Source: Struthidea cinerea (taxonomy: Eukaryota > Chordata > Aves > Passeriformes > Corcoracidae). Taken from it: 64,000 nucleotides of DNA. The notes beneath the pieces are model-generated. The model was given only the letters and a program-made list of their open reading frames with translations, did not search any database and was not told the DNA's origin. The stretch spans positions 434,001 through 498,000 of the forward strand of contig VZTI01001818.1 of assembly GCA_013397865.1 (NCBI GenBank), read 5' to 3'. A program made the position numbers and the translations under genes. Shown piece after piece: positions 36,301-47,842 of the stretch. Within the stretch, counting starts at the first letter, position 1. Each line of letters opens with the position of its first letter.

Positions 36301-39300
36301 AAAGTCTGTGCAGAAGCAGATGCCAGAAGCTGAGCACTTGACAAGACATTGGGCAGGCTCCCATGTATGCAAACCCCAGATTATTTTCCTTGGAATCTGC
36401 CATTTTATACTCTTCAGACTAAGACAATATTTGGAACAATGGCACTCAGAATAAAAACATCAGAAAATAAACACTGACTTTCTTGGTTTTATTTATATGA
36501 AGACAAATAAGCAAGCCAATACTTTATTATGTAAGCCTAGAGAGTTCGGAACTATAATCCTAAAACTGAATACCTCCATTCGTATCTATTTGTTACAGTT
36601 ATTAACACTAGAATATTTTCTTTTGAGTGAAATACTTTGTTGCTGAGCAACACATGCATAAACACTCCAACTATGAACAATATATCCATGGTTCCATGCA
36701 TATTGAGGTCACACAGGAGACATTATATTATTTTCAAAGGGTGTGCATGCTCTGCTTGTACGGTGTTCTGTTCTGAGGCTTCATGTACCCAGAACTGGGT
36801 TGGCAGAGAAGTTCAACAATTGCACTTGCTTTGCAGCTGTTCTTTGGAACAGCTTTTGGAACACCTTTTAGAAAGTCCTATATTTAAGTCCAGTCTCCTC
36901 TTTGCTATGTTTCTTAAATATCAGGCTTCTGAAGTCTGCTTCTGAAGAGCACTTAATTTAATGGAGTATGAACTCTCCTGGAGCGTTAAGGATTTAAGCT
37001 GCAATTATCACAGGCTGAATGCTGTTTTTCAAAATCCATTTTCCAATTGGCTGGTTGGAATTTCGATAGTGATATTACCATATTCATGCCTAAGGCCCCC
37101 ATGGAGCACTAATGTCATAGCTAGCCATTTCTTTATCATTTCTAGTTAATGCAACAGGGTTCTGTATACGTATCAGATGTTCAAAATTCACACAATTTGA
37201 GCATATTTTCCAAAAGACAAGGGTACAGGTCCCACAGAAGTGTCATAATATTTTCCTTTGCTTTTATTCCCAAACTTACCTCATGTTCTGGGAGAGATAT
37301 TACCGCTTAGATGCTGGCAGACACTACCAGTTCAGCTATCCACCTTGCCCCTTCTCACTGCCTCATGATTGCTTTGTTTCAAGTGTCATATCCTCTGCAG
37401 AGGGGCCACCATTGCAATGGCATTCAGGATACGTAATGGAGACTATAGAAGAAATTATCGCACCAACATGTATAAAAGCACTATGCAGAAAGCCCAGCTT
37501 CCAGAGCACTCTTCCTTATCTTGTCCTTGGAATCAGGTAGTGAAATGGAAACATTTCTATTAGATGTTAAACAGATGCCAAGAGAGCAGAGACATCTGTC
37601 AGAATACTACCAGCTCACAGTAACATGATATTTGACTAAAAAACTTTTTGAGCTTGAAATCTGCTGTATCATCCACTTGCCCTAAAGAGATGATGATCCT
37701 TTATAGCTAATACCAGGTTTTCATGTTCAATAAAGATATCAGACCATGCTCTTACACACAAGAAACTAAAGGTTCCAAGTTTACATTTAGAAAAAAAAAT
37801 CACTTCCTTATTAATAGCCATTCATTAACTATAACTTAATTTGCATATATTAAAGTAAGTACCTTTGAATTCAGACAGATCTTTAATTGTTTCAGATGTG
37901 AAATTCGAAGATTTTAACCCTTTTGACAGCTGCAGTATTTAATATCCAAATAATGAACAGCACTTTCCTCTGTGGAGTTGAGATTTTGTTGTGATTTCAT
38001 AAAATAATTAGATTTAATTAGATTCTAACTATAATGGGCTTTTCTTTGTGAGTAAATTACCTGACAATGTGTTAACTGTCTGACAATGTATCCAGCTCTT
38101 AATAACTTCTGGTAGCAGTTTGTTAGCATCTCAAAGGGTCCAGTGTTAGACCAGACACCTGCGTGCAGTTCTGAAGAGATTCTCCTGCGTGACCAATAAT
38201 TGCCAAACATGAAACAAAGTTTCACACATTTAGATGCAAACCACACTGCTCTGCTATCAGATAGGCAGAATACAGATAGAAATCCTTCCTGTATCACAGG
38301 GGGTTCTTGATGATGGTGAACTTTAGTTTAAAAGGTAATTCTATGTTTTATCTCTGGGATGCTTTTGCAATTTGTAAGGTCTTCCTTCTTTTCAAAGATG
38401 TGAATCCACTACACCTATGAAAATCTCCATTTTCCAGGGTGGAAGCCCACCGTATTGCTCTAAGGTACTTAGGAGATGGAAATTCTGATCAGTACCTAAA
38501 CTTTTTTTAATAAATAATATGAAAATTACTACACATATTCCTCTTCTGAATACCTTCTAAATATTACTTGGAGGATACAAATTTGTGGAGGAGAGCTTTA
38601 TATTTATACCTGTGTGATCTGTGCAGACAGTATGATACAGTAGCACATATTTGTAAATAAATGAAGTGTTTCAGACATTCTATAGCAAGAACTTGATGAC
38701 CTGATAAATTCCAGTTTTGGTAATATTCCTCTGCTTACTTAAAAAAAAACACTTTCAAGCTCAAAAAAAAGAAAAAAATCACACTGCAGAAGTGTGTAAA
38801 ATGACTCCTGTCTGCACAAACCTTAGTACAAATCTCTATATCCATGCCCATGACTATGACAATTCACTAAAAGCTGAAAAGAAGTAATGAATGTGATAGC
38901 TTTGTGAGAGAGAAATTAGGCTATTTCAGCCTCTTTGCTGGTAAGACAAGAAGAATTAAATCTTGTTATTCTTGCACAGAACATTCTCTTAGCTTGTTTT
39001 GTAAGAAAGTGGAAAAATTATTAAATAATTATTATCAAGACACCTGCATCTGTCAGTATTTGATTTTCAGAAATACATGTCTGTGTTTCTTCTCAAGTTC
39101 TCTTTTTTTTTTAAACAACTTTTTTACTCTTTGCTCATTCACTGTTCTTTCTTGATTGCCCTTCTGAAGAATGCACCACATTGTCCTTAAAACTGGAAAG
39201 AATTGTGGTTTCTTTCCTTTCATTTGAGAAAATCGCATACAGCTCTCATAAAACACAGAAAACTTCAGTAATGACAGATTTGCATGATTTTCATTTAGGA

Positions 39301-42300
39301 GAAAATTCCTCTGACTCTTTCAGCTCCAGTTCCAAAGATCACTGTAGAACTGCATAGACTTTTTATATTGCAGTCTATCTTTCATAACTTTGAACTTGTA
39401 CTACACAGCAATTAATACAAGCTATTTTCACAAGGCAGTTGTTTTTACGTATAATAATAATTATAATCTGTTAAAGTCCAATATATAGAATCAAGATTTT
39501 TAAGAAGGAATATGTAAAACTACTTTAAACTTTATTTTGAAGACGCATTTATATTTAGAAGCTAAGATTTTTTTGTCAGCTGCTCTTCTTTTCCTTTCCA
39601 CTGAAGTCCATAAAAAAAACTTTACTAGGCAGAAATTTGATTACAGTATCAATATCAGTTTACAAATAAGTCTCATTTGTAAACTGGCTGATGTTACTGG
39701 TCCACAAATATTAAAATATTTTTCTGATCAGTTTAAATAAAACAGATCTTCCAAAAATGTTTTTGAATGTGTATTCTGTATTCTGAAAATCTGATGCAGT
39801 AAAGATCTGATCTTAGCTTCAGCTTGCATGTGTCCAGGAAGGAGTAACATCTAAGTAACTTATATGAGTACTCTACTCAAAAATTAAAATCCAAAAATTA
39901 TGACATGTCTGAAATATTAGCTGTTAAATGGGAAAATGTTACTTATCATCCTCTCAGAAGGAAATATGTTTAAATTGAGTGTGATACATGGGATCATGTG
40001 GCTAGGTACACAGCCTAGTCTTAATTTTATCTTATTTTAGTCTTACAATATTACTAGAAAAGTATTTCCTGATACTAAACAATGTATTTTTGATATAAAG
40101 TTGTCAAAAATTAAAGATAGTATTTAAAATAAGTTTTTAAAAACTGAGAAAAAAGATTAGACAACATGGAAAAATATTTGATTTCTAGTTAAAGTAAGTA
40201 TTTCCCTTTAATAAAAATGTAGATTTTCTTTAATTTAGTTTTGGTACTATGGAAAATTTTGCCCCAAATAAATAAAAATCTATGTCTTTATAACTGCATT
40301 CTAAAAAATAAAAATCTGTCTGTAGAAAAAAATTAAAATGTGTCAATCCTGTAATAGTCTACCGAATAGAACAGCAATTTAGGTAATGGGATCTGTTTTC
40401 AACTCCCTGCTTTGTCTGAGAAAGATAAAGAGTCCAATTCGGACTGTCCTATGATACTGATCAGAATCTAACTGAAAATTTCACATCTCCTTCAGTAATA
40501 GCATTTCAAGCAGGTAGAGTATTGTTTGAATTCTCCAGAGTATCTTGCAGTCTTTCATTAAACTGGAAAACAGAAACAAAACCAATACCAATCCAAATTC
40601 AGTAGTGTTTTTGCCTTGAGACTTTTATTTTTATATATTGGATTATTTAATTTTTGTTAGTCAGCACATATTAACATCAACCAAAACAGAAGAAAATATT
40701 TTTTCAGTATCTATATTGTAAAACCTTCAACTCTTTTGCAACTCATTAATCAGCAGAGTCAACAACATCCCGAGTCCTGTTCCTTGCAATAAAACTCCAT
40801 GGTTTTTTTGTATAAAACCATCAAGCAAGTAGGAATAAGGCTTTGAAGCATTACCTGGTTACTGTTGCTTAGGAAACAAGCAGTATTAACAGATATTCAT
40901 CACTGAAGGACCACATTAACTAGTGAAAGACAAAGGGGACTCACATGCATTTCCAACAAAATCAACACTTGGATCATTGGTTAAGTACAATCCTTTGGGG
41001 TGTTATTGCCACTCAAAACTTCAGGAATAATAGAGTAGTTAGTGCTGTTATACTACCCCAACAATGCTGTGGAAAATGATACAGTAAGCTACTTACTGAT
41101 TTCGATTTTAGTGAAAATGATGGCTCTTGAAATACATCGTTTCAGTGCAAGGAGCTTTTTTTTCCAGTTATATAGAGCTAGCTGGCACTAGGAATATTGT
41201 GTACTCTCTGAAAAACAGGTGGATTTTTTTCAGTATATTAATTCTGCAAAACTGTAGTTAATTTCCTTTCAAAGTTGATTCCAGTGTCCTCTTCCTACTT
41301 TGAAAGGAATAAGTGGGATAATTTTTGTGATTGATTGATTAATTTCAGTGAATGTAAGACAGTTGTTTACTTTTGGCTGATGGCATGTGAGATCATGTTC
41401 AGATCTGCTCCTTGCTCATGTTAGAAGCTGGAATAAAACCAAGGCACAACCTGATAATAGAGACTTGCCATATATGAGTAAGGCTATTATGCAGGCTGTT
41501 TTAGAAGTGCCAGATTAGTCCACAAATGTTTAAAAAGAAAAAAAAGCATGGCTTGAAAATGTACACAAATAAGCTATGGAGCTATTGATTTCTAAAATAA
41601 CCTTCCCAAATTCTATGCAGAGTATTGGGCACCATGCTTACAAGCATTGCATCCTTCTAATTCCTGAGATGTTAAGCACCATTTTCAGTGGTCCTTATCA
41701 TATGGGTAAACAATGCTGCAGACAATCTTAGAGACTGTTTTCCTTTTACCAATCTCACCTGAAAAGCCAAGAAGTTTTTCTAGAATAACGTCTTTTCAAA
41801 AATCAAGACTGCTACTGTATCCTTTCTTTGTTGTCCACTGAAGGTGACTTAGTATCCTGCTCTCTCACTCCTGTTGTGGCTTCTTGGTTTGCCATTTTGT
41901 CCATGTCCTATCTACCTACTAGAACACAAACTGCCTGTTTGGATACACACTTATTCTCTGAATTTAAATTACCTGTCCCCCTCCATCTTCTTTGCTTCCT
42001 TTTTTATTCTTAATCCCTCTTTTTTTTTTTTTTAATACAGACAAAAATAAAGAAACAAAAACCCCAACACTCCCCCCCAGGCCCCCCAAACATACAAACA
42101 AATAAAAGACAAACCAACAAAAAAACAACAAAAACCTGCAACCCCAAACCAGTAGAAATTTGGGTGGGTTAAGCGGTTTGTTTCCACAAATATACCCAGA
42201 AAAATACATTGACAGATGTGTGATGTACTACTAAACAAAACCCAAGCAACTCAAACATCTATTTCTAAGAGACTAGAGTAACATATAATAATTTTTGTTC

Positions 42301-43774
42301 CTCTTAAACAATAACAGATGAACATTTCTAAAACAATGTGCTGTGTAGCAGATACTCAACAGATAGGAAATGCAACAAATGGTTAGTCTGTCAAAGATGA
42401 AAATAGATAACAAAGAATGTCCAGCAACCATATTTCTGTACTATTTACCTTAACCCTCTACGTTTACATTAATATGAAGATGTATATAATTTGAGGAACA
42501 GGTAACTGTTTTATTTTACTAAATCTTTTGTGATTCCTTAGTGGAACTAAATTAAGTAACATGATCGGATATGAGACATTTATGCTACTTGACAAAGCAC
42601 CATTTGCTGACTAAAACTACAAAATATGAAACTGTCACAGACTAGTTTGAGCAATATTACCCGCTCTTCTGTCCTTGTCTTAAAATAAGGGTCTTATTTT
42701 TCTTAGTGACAATGGGGTTAGAGCTACGTTTCTTCATTTATAGTATCTTGTTATTTGGTGGTGTCATTCCTCTGCAGGTTGCAGGGGGTTGAAGGAAATT
42801 AAGGAGAAATTAGAGGCTCATTCGCACAGGGAAAAATAATGTGCTCTAAGGTGGTCTCTGAATGCACGGTGCACCTTCAGTTCTATTTCTTACTCTCAAG
42901 ATGGAGGATCTGATCTATTTATAACAGAGGTCCTTAAAACATTCTGAATGTTGTAGGTATCTCTGGGACTCCTATCACATCAGCAGCCTGCACCAATGTT
43001 CTAGTGAGATGACTAAATGTCTTTCAGTAAGAATATGCTGCCACTTGCAAATAAGGACCTCACTCACCTTTCCTAACTGATATTACCCTAATGAAAGCAG
43101 GTATGATAACTGGAAGCACATGATGGGAAGTAAATATACTCAAGAAGCATTGGCTGCATCTGAGTTTCCCTCTAAAAATACCATGTGAAACACTCCAAAG
43201 GTGGCTTTCTACCACAGGCAGAAGTGTGGATAATGGTTATACTAGATTTAGGACTGTCCTGCAGTGTCTATATATTGTCCTCTGTGGGGAAAACTTTTAT
43301 TTTCTGGGAAATGTATGGTAAAATATGTTTCTGATTTAGAATATTGAAATAACCCACCATTTTTTAAAAGCAAATCTGTGTAATGCAGACTTAGAGACAG
43401 CAAACTTTTGTTACACTCACAGTGGTTTTCATATTTAATCCATCTTTTCTGATAAGCCAATAGCATACCCAATAGCTGTTTCATAGCTGTCTACCTGCGG
43501 TAACAGCTGACCTGCTGTATTGTGATGCTAACTATAGAAACACTATTTTGGTCGAATAGTATGCCTCCTGAAGCATTTGAAGACCACAGAAATTCTCTCA
43601 GTATAATTAGCAGATAAGACCTGTGCAATGCATCCTCAGGCCGAATGCTAACAATCGCACATAAGCAACACAACAGCCCTTTGGTGAGAGAAAGATGCAG
43701 TAAATTTTTCTTTCTCTTTCTGCAGAGACTCTCAAATGAACATCTTTGAGGATAATGTTTTATCATTTTTCACC
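33346..43774. other. Long stretch without recognised genes or transposons
   Basis: About 10 kb in which I recognise no transposon and no convincing exon. Features of note: a TA-rich patch at 33410-33445; a 136-codon minus-strand open frame at 33480-33890 with a hydrophobic start and 13 cysteines (see findings), next to a 100-codon frame at 34085-34387 on the same strand; an A-run at 35270-35290; and a T-run followed by C/A-rich low-complexity sequence at 42019-42150. The rest is plain A+T-rich DNA. Confidence 0.45.
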
Positions 43775-43909
43775 CAGACGCACTCCAGGTTACAGTCTCT
43801 CTCCATAATCTGTTCCATTGCTTGACTACTGTCACTGTGCAGATTGTTCCTAATACCAGTTTGTAATTTCCTTGCTGCAATTTGTGTCTACTTGCTTCTC
43901 TTGCACATC

Positions 43910-44419
43910 TGTTGTGATGGCTAAGTCCACTTTACACCCCCCATGTTACTTCAAAGTGGTCTCTCTCTATACCACTGTGCTAGAAAGTTCTCTCTTTACC
44001 GAGATTCCACTGGTCACTGACTCTCGGCCCCCTCCTATCCCTTCTCCCACTGGCCCCTTTTATGTCACTCACCCTTGCCTCTGCCCCCCAACCCTCAGAC
44101 TATTGGCTTCTGATGCTCTGCCCGCCCCTGGGACCCTTCGGGATAAAACCATGCGCGGGCTTTGTTCTTGGTTCTTTGCCTCCGTTTCCTTCGAGTGTGT
44201 TAGTTCTATTAAACGCCTCGGAATTGCATGCAGAGAACCCCTCTCGCCTCTCTGTCTCCGGTTCGTGCGTAGACTGTGTGTGAGTGGCTGTTCATGACTA
44301 CCTGCGAGGGTGAGATCGTGGGCACGTGTAGGTGCTAGGAGACTGCTGCCTAAGCGTCTCCACAAGGGACCCTGTGGAATAAACGTGGCATCGATCCACC
44401 GACGCCTTTCACCACAATA
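43910..44419 (+). mobile_element. Solo LTR of an endogenous retrovirus, inserted in CR1
   Basis: A 510-bp element that splits the CR1 cleanly. It starts TGTTGTG and ends with an imperfect inverted copy (CACAATA, so the canonical final CA has become TA). CACATC at 43904-43909 and CACCTC at 44420-44425 form a 6-bp target-site duplication with one mismatch, the size seen for beta/alpha-like (ERVK-type) elements. Inside are a TATA-like ATAAAA at 44143-44148, an ATTAAA polyadenylation signal at 44208-44213 and an AATAAA at 44378-44383. Sequence is C-rich upstream of the TATA box. No internal retroviral genes remain, so recombination between LTRs removed them. Open frames across it are not genes. 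Confidence 0.85.
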
Positions 44420-45472
44420 CACCTCCAAGAAGAGTTTGACCTGGTCTTCATATCCTTACAGAAGGTAGCTGTAGGTAGCAATAATGTCCCCTGGGGAAAT
44501 TCTTAAACAAATCCAGCTCCCACAGACCTTGCACATTTTGTCTCATCCTCCTAACCTTCTTGATAGCTGTTGATTGAACTCAAACATATATGTCAAAAAC
44601 TTTCTTGTCTTGAGCAGCCAACCTAGATACAGTACTCTAGATGTGATCAATAGTGTTCAATAGAGGGAAATAGTCACATCCTTCAGTCTATTGCTCATAT
44701 TCATGCTAATATAGTTCAGTATGTGGTTGACCACCTTCACTATAGCACCATACTGATGACTCATGTTTGAGTTCTTGTCCACCAGATTCTTTTGTGGAGA
44801 GCCCTTCCCTAAGTGTAAGTCACCAGACACTATCGTTATTCAAGTTTATTACATCCAAAATGCAGGACTTGGTACTTGCCTTGTTGATCCTGAGGATTTT
44901 GGCTACTCATTTCTCCACCTGTCATTTTTTTTAGAATGGGTGGTGCACTCCTCATACTGACTCCGACCGTTCCCTTATGGTTCTGAAATGCCCAAGCCAG
45001 GCCTTAATTGTTAAAAACAGAAGCAAAGACCATTTTCTAGGTGTTCTGTCATTAAACTTGATGCCTCACATTTTCCTTAGACTTCCTTTTGCTTGCAAAG
45101 TAGCTTTAGAAATCCTTTTCTGGCTTTCCATCTCTCTCTAGTTTCAGCTTCATCTGCCCTTTGTTTTTCTTAACTCCTTCCTGGCATGTATAGGTTCTTC
45201 CCAAAAAGCACATCCCTGCTTCCTCCTTCTGTATGCTTTGTTTTTTTGTACTTCAGCTCAATTCATCAGTACTACAGTACTGGCCTTCTACCATGGTTGC
45301 TAGACTTTCTGTACATCAAAATGGATGATTTTTGTGCTTTGAAGAGCTTTTTCTGAATATCAACTAGATCTTCCAAACCTCTTTGTTCTCAGAGGAGTTT
45401 CCAATGAGATGCTTTCAAGCATATTGCTGAGTTAGCTGAAATCTTCTTTCCTAAAGTCCATGGTAGTGATAC

Positions 45473-46383
45473 TGTGAGGAGCCAATTCAGTTTTGTTATG
45501 CCTCAACAATGGTGGTCAGAGGCATGTGGAGGAGGGGTGCACATGTGCCACGTGCAGGAGGCAACTAGAAGAAGCCTCCTTTCTGGCAGGACTTCACCTG
45601 GCAACACCTCCCATGAGGCAGGCAGCAGGAGACACTGTGGAGGGGCTTCTCCGATCAGGTCACGAAAAGGTCTCCACCAGTGGACGGCAAAGAAAGGTTG
45701 GACTGGACCAATGATTCCAGCGGGCAGACTTTGAGAAGGGCTGGGGGTATAAAAACTGCGTCAGGGCTCGCTGCTGCTCGCTGGGGCTCGCTACTGTTCG
45801 CTGCTGCCGCTCGCTCCCTCCTTTGCCCTGGCCCCAGCCTGCCTTCTGGCTCTCCTGCCCCCTTGCCGGCTCCCCCTCGCACCTGTCCTGCCTCCCTGTG
45901 CCCCTGACCGCCGCCTTGCCTGGGCTGCCCGGCTTGTCACTTCGTCCCGCGTCCTTGCCTGGGCTGTCTGCTTCCAACCCTGCCGCCCCAATCCAGCTGG
46001 TCGCCGTGACCCTGTCCAGGGTCCTGCTCCTCCCGTCCGAGCTCCCACTCACCGCGTGTCCGGGGCCGTCGCCGCGGGAGCCGCGCCCCTCCGGGAGCCG
46101 CGCAGGCTCGGTCAGAGCCAGCCCTGCCAGAGGCAGACAGTGTGCACACCTCCCGCCTGGACACCGACCACACTGCCCTGACTCGCTGGTGGTAACGCCC
46201 TCTTTTTTCTCTCTGTCCTGTCTCTCTCCTCTCCCCTATTCCTTTTCCATTCCCCTTTCTTCTTTTGTGTCTCTTCTAGCCATCTTGCATTTTGGCAACT
46301 CCTTTCCCTTCTCTTTTTTGTTACCAATAAACGGTTTTTCAGATACAACCTTTGCCTCGTTTGGCTTAATTTCTCTCCTGACA
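45473..46383 (+). mobile_element. Solo LTR, ERVL-like, inserted in the same CR1
   Basis: A 911-bp element with termini TGTGAGGAG and CTCCTGACA, inverted repeats matching at 8 of 9 positions. TATAAAAA lies at 45748-45755 and AATAAA at 46326-46331. The segment between is strikingly C+T- and CpG-rich, in contrast to the A+T-rich surroundings. GCTCGCTG-type units repeat at 45767-45815, and CCTTGCCTGGGCTG occurs twice (45914-45927, 45953-45966). The CR1 resumes directly after it. A clear target-site duplication is not visible; GATACT before and GACACT at the 3' end is a weak candidate. No internal genes. ERVL assignment is by general resemblance to avian elements and is not certain. Confidence 0.8.
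45767..45815. repeat. GCTCGCTG tandem units within the LTR
   Basis: Irregular repetition of GCTCGCTGCTG-like units just downstream of the TATA box, at the presumed start of the LTR transcript. Confidence 0.7.
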
Positions 46384-46790
46384 CTAATATTCATCTTGCT
46401 CACTTCTCTTAGGAACTTAAACTCCCTTATCTTGGGAGCATTTCTTCCTGCTGTCAAATTTGCTGTTTACCTTACTAACCTTTAAAAGGAAGATTCAGTC
46501 CTTCCGTAATCATAAATTGAATGTCCAATAGCCTTCCCCTGACAGCTTACAGATCACTTACTTGTGTCAAGAAATAAACCTTGGTGCTCTCCAGACATCT
46601 GCATTGCTTGTGCTCTCCAGTATTGTCCTTCCAGCATATGTCAGGATGATAAAGCCCTCTGTGAGAGCCATGGCCTGTAACAGCAAAGCTTCCTTAGCAA
46701 TATGTACCATAATGTCACACACTCCATGCTGCTATATTCCCTGATCCTTACCTCCAAGCTCTCAGAGGCTTGTTACCCACTCCAAAAAAC

Positions 46791-47216
46791 AGGTTAGTTC
46801 ACTTAATCTGTTGCTTTGTATAGAGAATGACTCATCTTCTTCATCTTCCTGGACAGACCTTTCTAATGAGAATGTGTGACAAAATTGTACATTCCAAGAG
46901 ATTGATGCATGGACCCAACTACAGAACTCTTAAAGGGATGAGCAGCTTTCCATTCAAGTCATATGATCTAGACAAATAGGATCCTACATTTTAGTTCTCT
47001 ACTGGTGAGCATAAGATGAACTTTTTATATTATGCAACAGTATGCCAGATTGTATCCTGCTATTTTTGCTCAATGTTGTGACATTTGTAAAAGTTTCAGC
47101 TCTTCAGAACGTAGTTACTTGTACATGTGTGTGAAAGAAGCTCACACCAGGACTGAGAAAATTCATCAGTTCAATTAGACTGGTGTCTTAGAAGGCATGT
47201 AAGATAATACAATAAT
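46791..47216. other. No feature recognised
   Basis: Unassigned A+T-rich DNA between the old CR1 and the next LTR. Confidence 0.4.
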
Positions 47217-47221
47217 ATTAG

Positions 47222-47837
47222 TGCCGTGGTTTAACCCCAGCTGGCAACCAACTACCATGTAGATGGCTCACTCACTTCCCTTTCCCCTCCCTCCCAGGGA
47301 TTTGGAGAAGAATCAGGAAAGAAAAGAAAATAAAACTCTTGGATTGAGATAAGAACAGTTTAATAATGGGGGAAAATAGTAATAATAATATTAACAACAA
47401 CAAAAACAACAACAATAATAATAATAATAATTATAATTATGATAATATGGTAAGAGTGAGCTAAAACACAAGAAAAACAAGGGATGAAATATACAATTGC
47501 TCACTACCCACTGACCAATGCCAAGCCTGTCCTCAAGCTGCAATTGGCCTCCCTTCAGGGTAATTCCTCCCTTTCATAAACTGAACATGATGTTCTGTGA
47601 TATGGAATACTGCTTTGTGCAGTTCAGATCAGCTGTTGTGGCCATGCTCCCTCCTAGCTTCTTGTGCAACTCCTCACTGCAGATCATGGGACACTGAAAA
47701 GTCTTTAAGTTAGTCAGCACCACTCAACAGTAACCAAAACACCAGTATCTAATCAACACTGTTCTCATATTGAATCCAAAACATGGCACTATACCAGCCT
47801 TTAAGGAATTAACTCTATCCCAGCTGAAACCAGAGCA
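47222..47837 (-). mobile_element. Solo LTR, ERVL-type, with intact 5-bp target-site duplication
   Basis: A 616-bp LTR in minus orientation. In plus coordinates it starts TGCCGTGGTTTAACCCCAGC and ends cccagctgaaaccagagca; the ends are inverted repeats around a TGGTTT core, as in a common avian ERVL LTR family. ATTAG at 47217-47221 and 47838-47842 is a perfect 5-bp target-site duplication, the size typical of ERVL. It contains an (AAT)n stretch at about 47385-47445. The position of the TATA box (minus-strand CAGTTTATGAAA near 47570-47585) is degraded. No internal genes remain. Confidence 0.92.
47385..47445. repeat. (AAC)n/(AAT)n microsatellite within the LTR
   Basis: AAC units followed by AAT units, then imperfect AT-rich sequence. 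A similar stretch belongs to this LTR family, so it came in with the element. Confidence 0.85.
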
Positions 47838-47842
47838 ATTAG

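Larger units (their letters stand above)
43775..46790 (-). mobile_element. Old CR1 LINE interrupted by two LTR insertions
   Basis: Three collinear minus-strand pieces of one CR1. 43775-43909 is 3' untranslated region (gttccattgcttgactactg box). 44420-45472 continues without loss: 3' region, ORF2 C-terminus up to the 'aatgcaggacttggtacttg' box at about 44860, then the endonuclease-RT linker. 46384-46790 continues with endonuclease-side sequence, including attgtccttccagcatatgt at 46621-46640. The RT core is missing between about 44930 and 44940. Divergence is high and frames are broken. Both LTRs lie in plus orientation, opposite to the CR1. The start and end points are approximate; the internal breaks are exact to a few bases. 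Confidence 0.85.

Noticed and set aside
45823..46485. 220-codon plus-strand open frame
   Set aside because: It lies in the C+T-rich part of the LTR at 45473-46383 and runs into the CR1; composition explains its Pro/Ser/Leu-rich translation.
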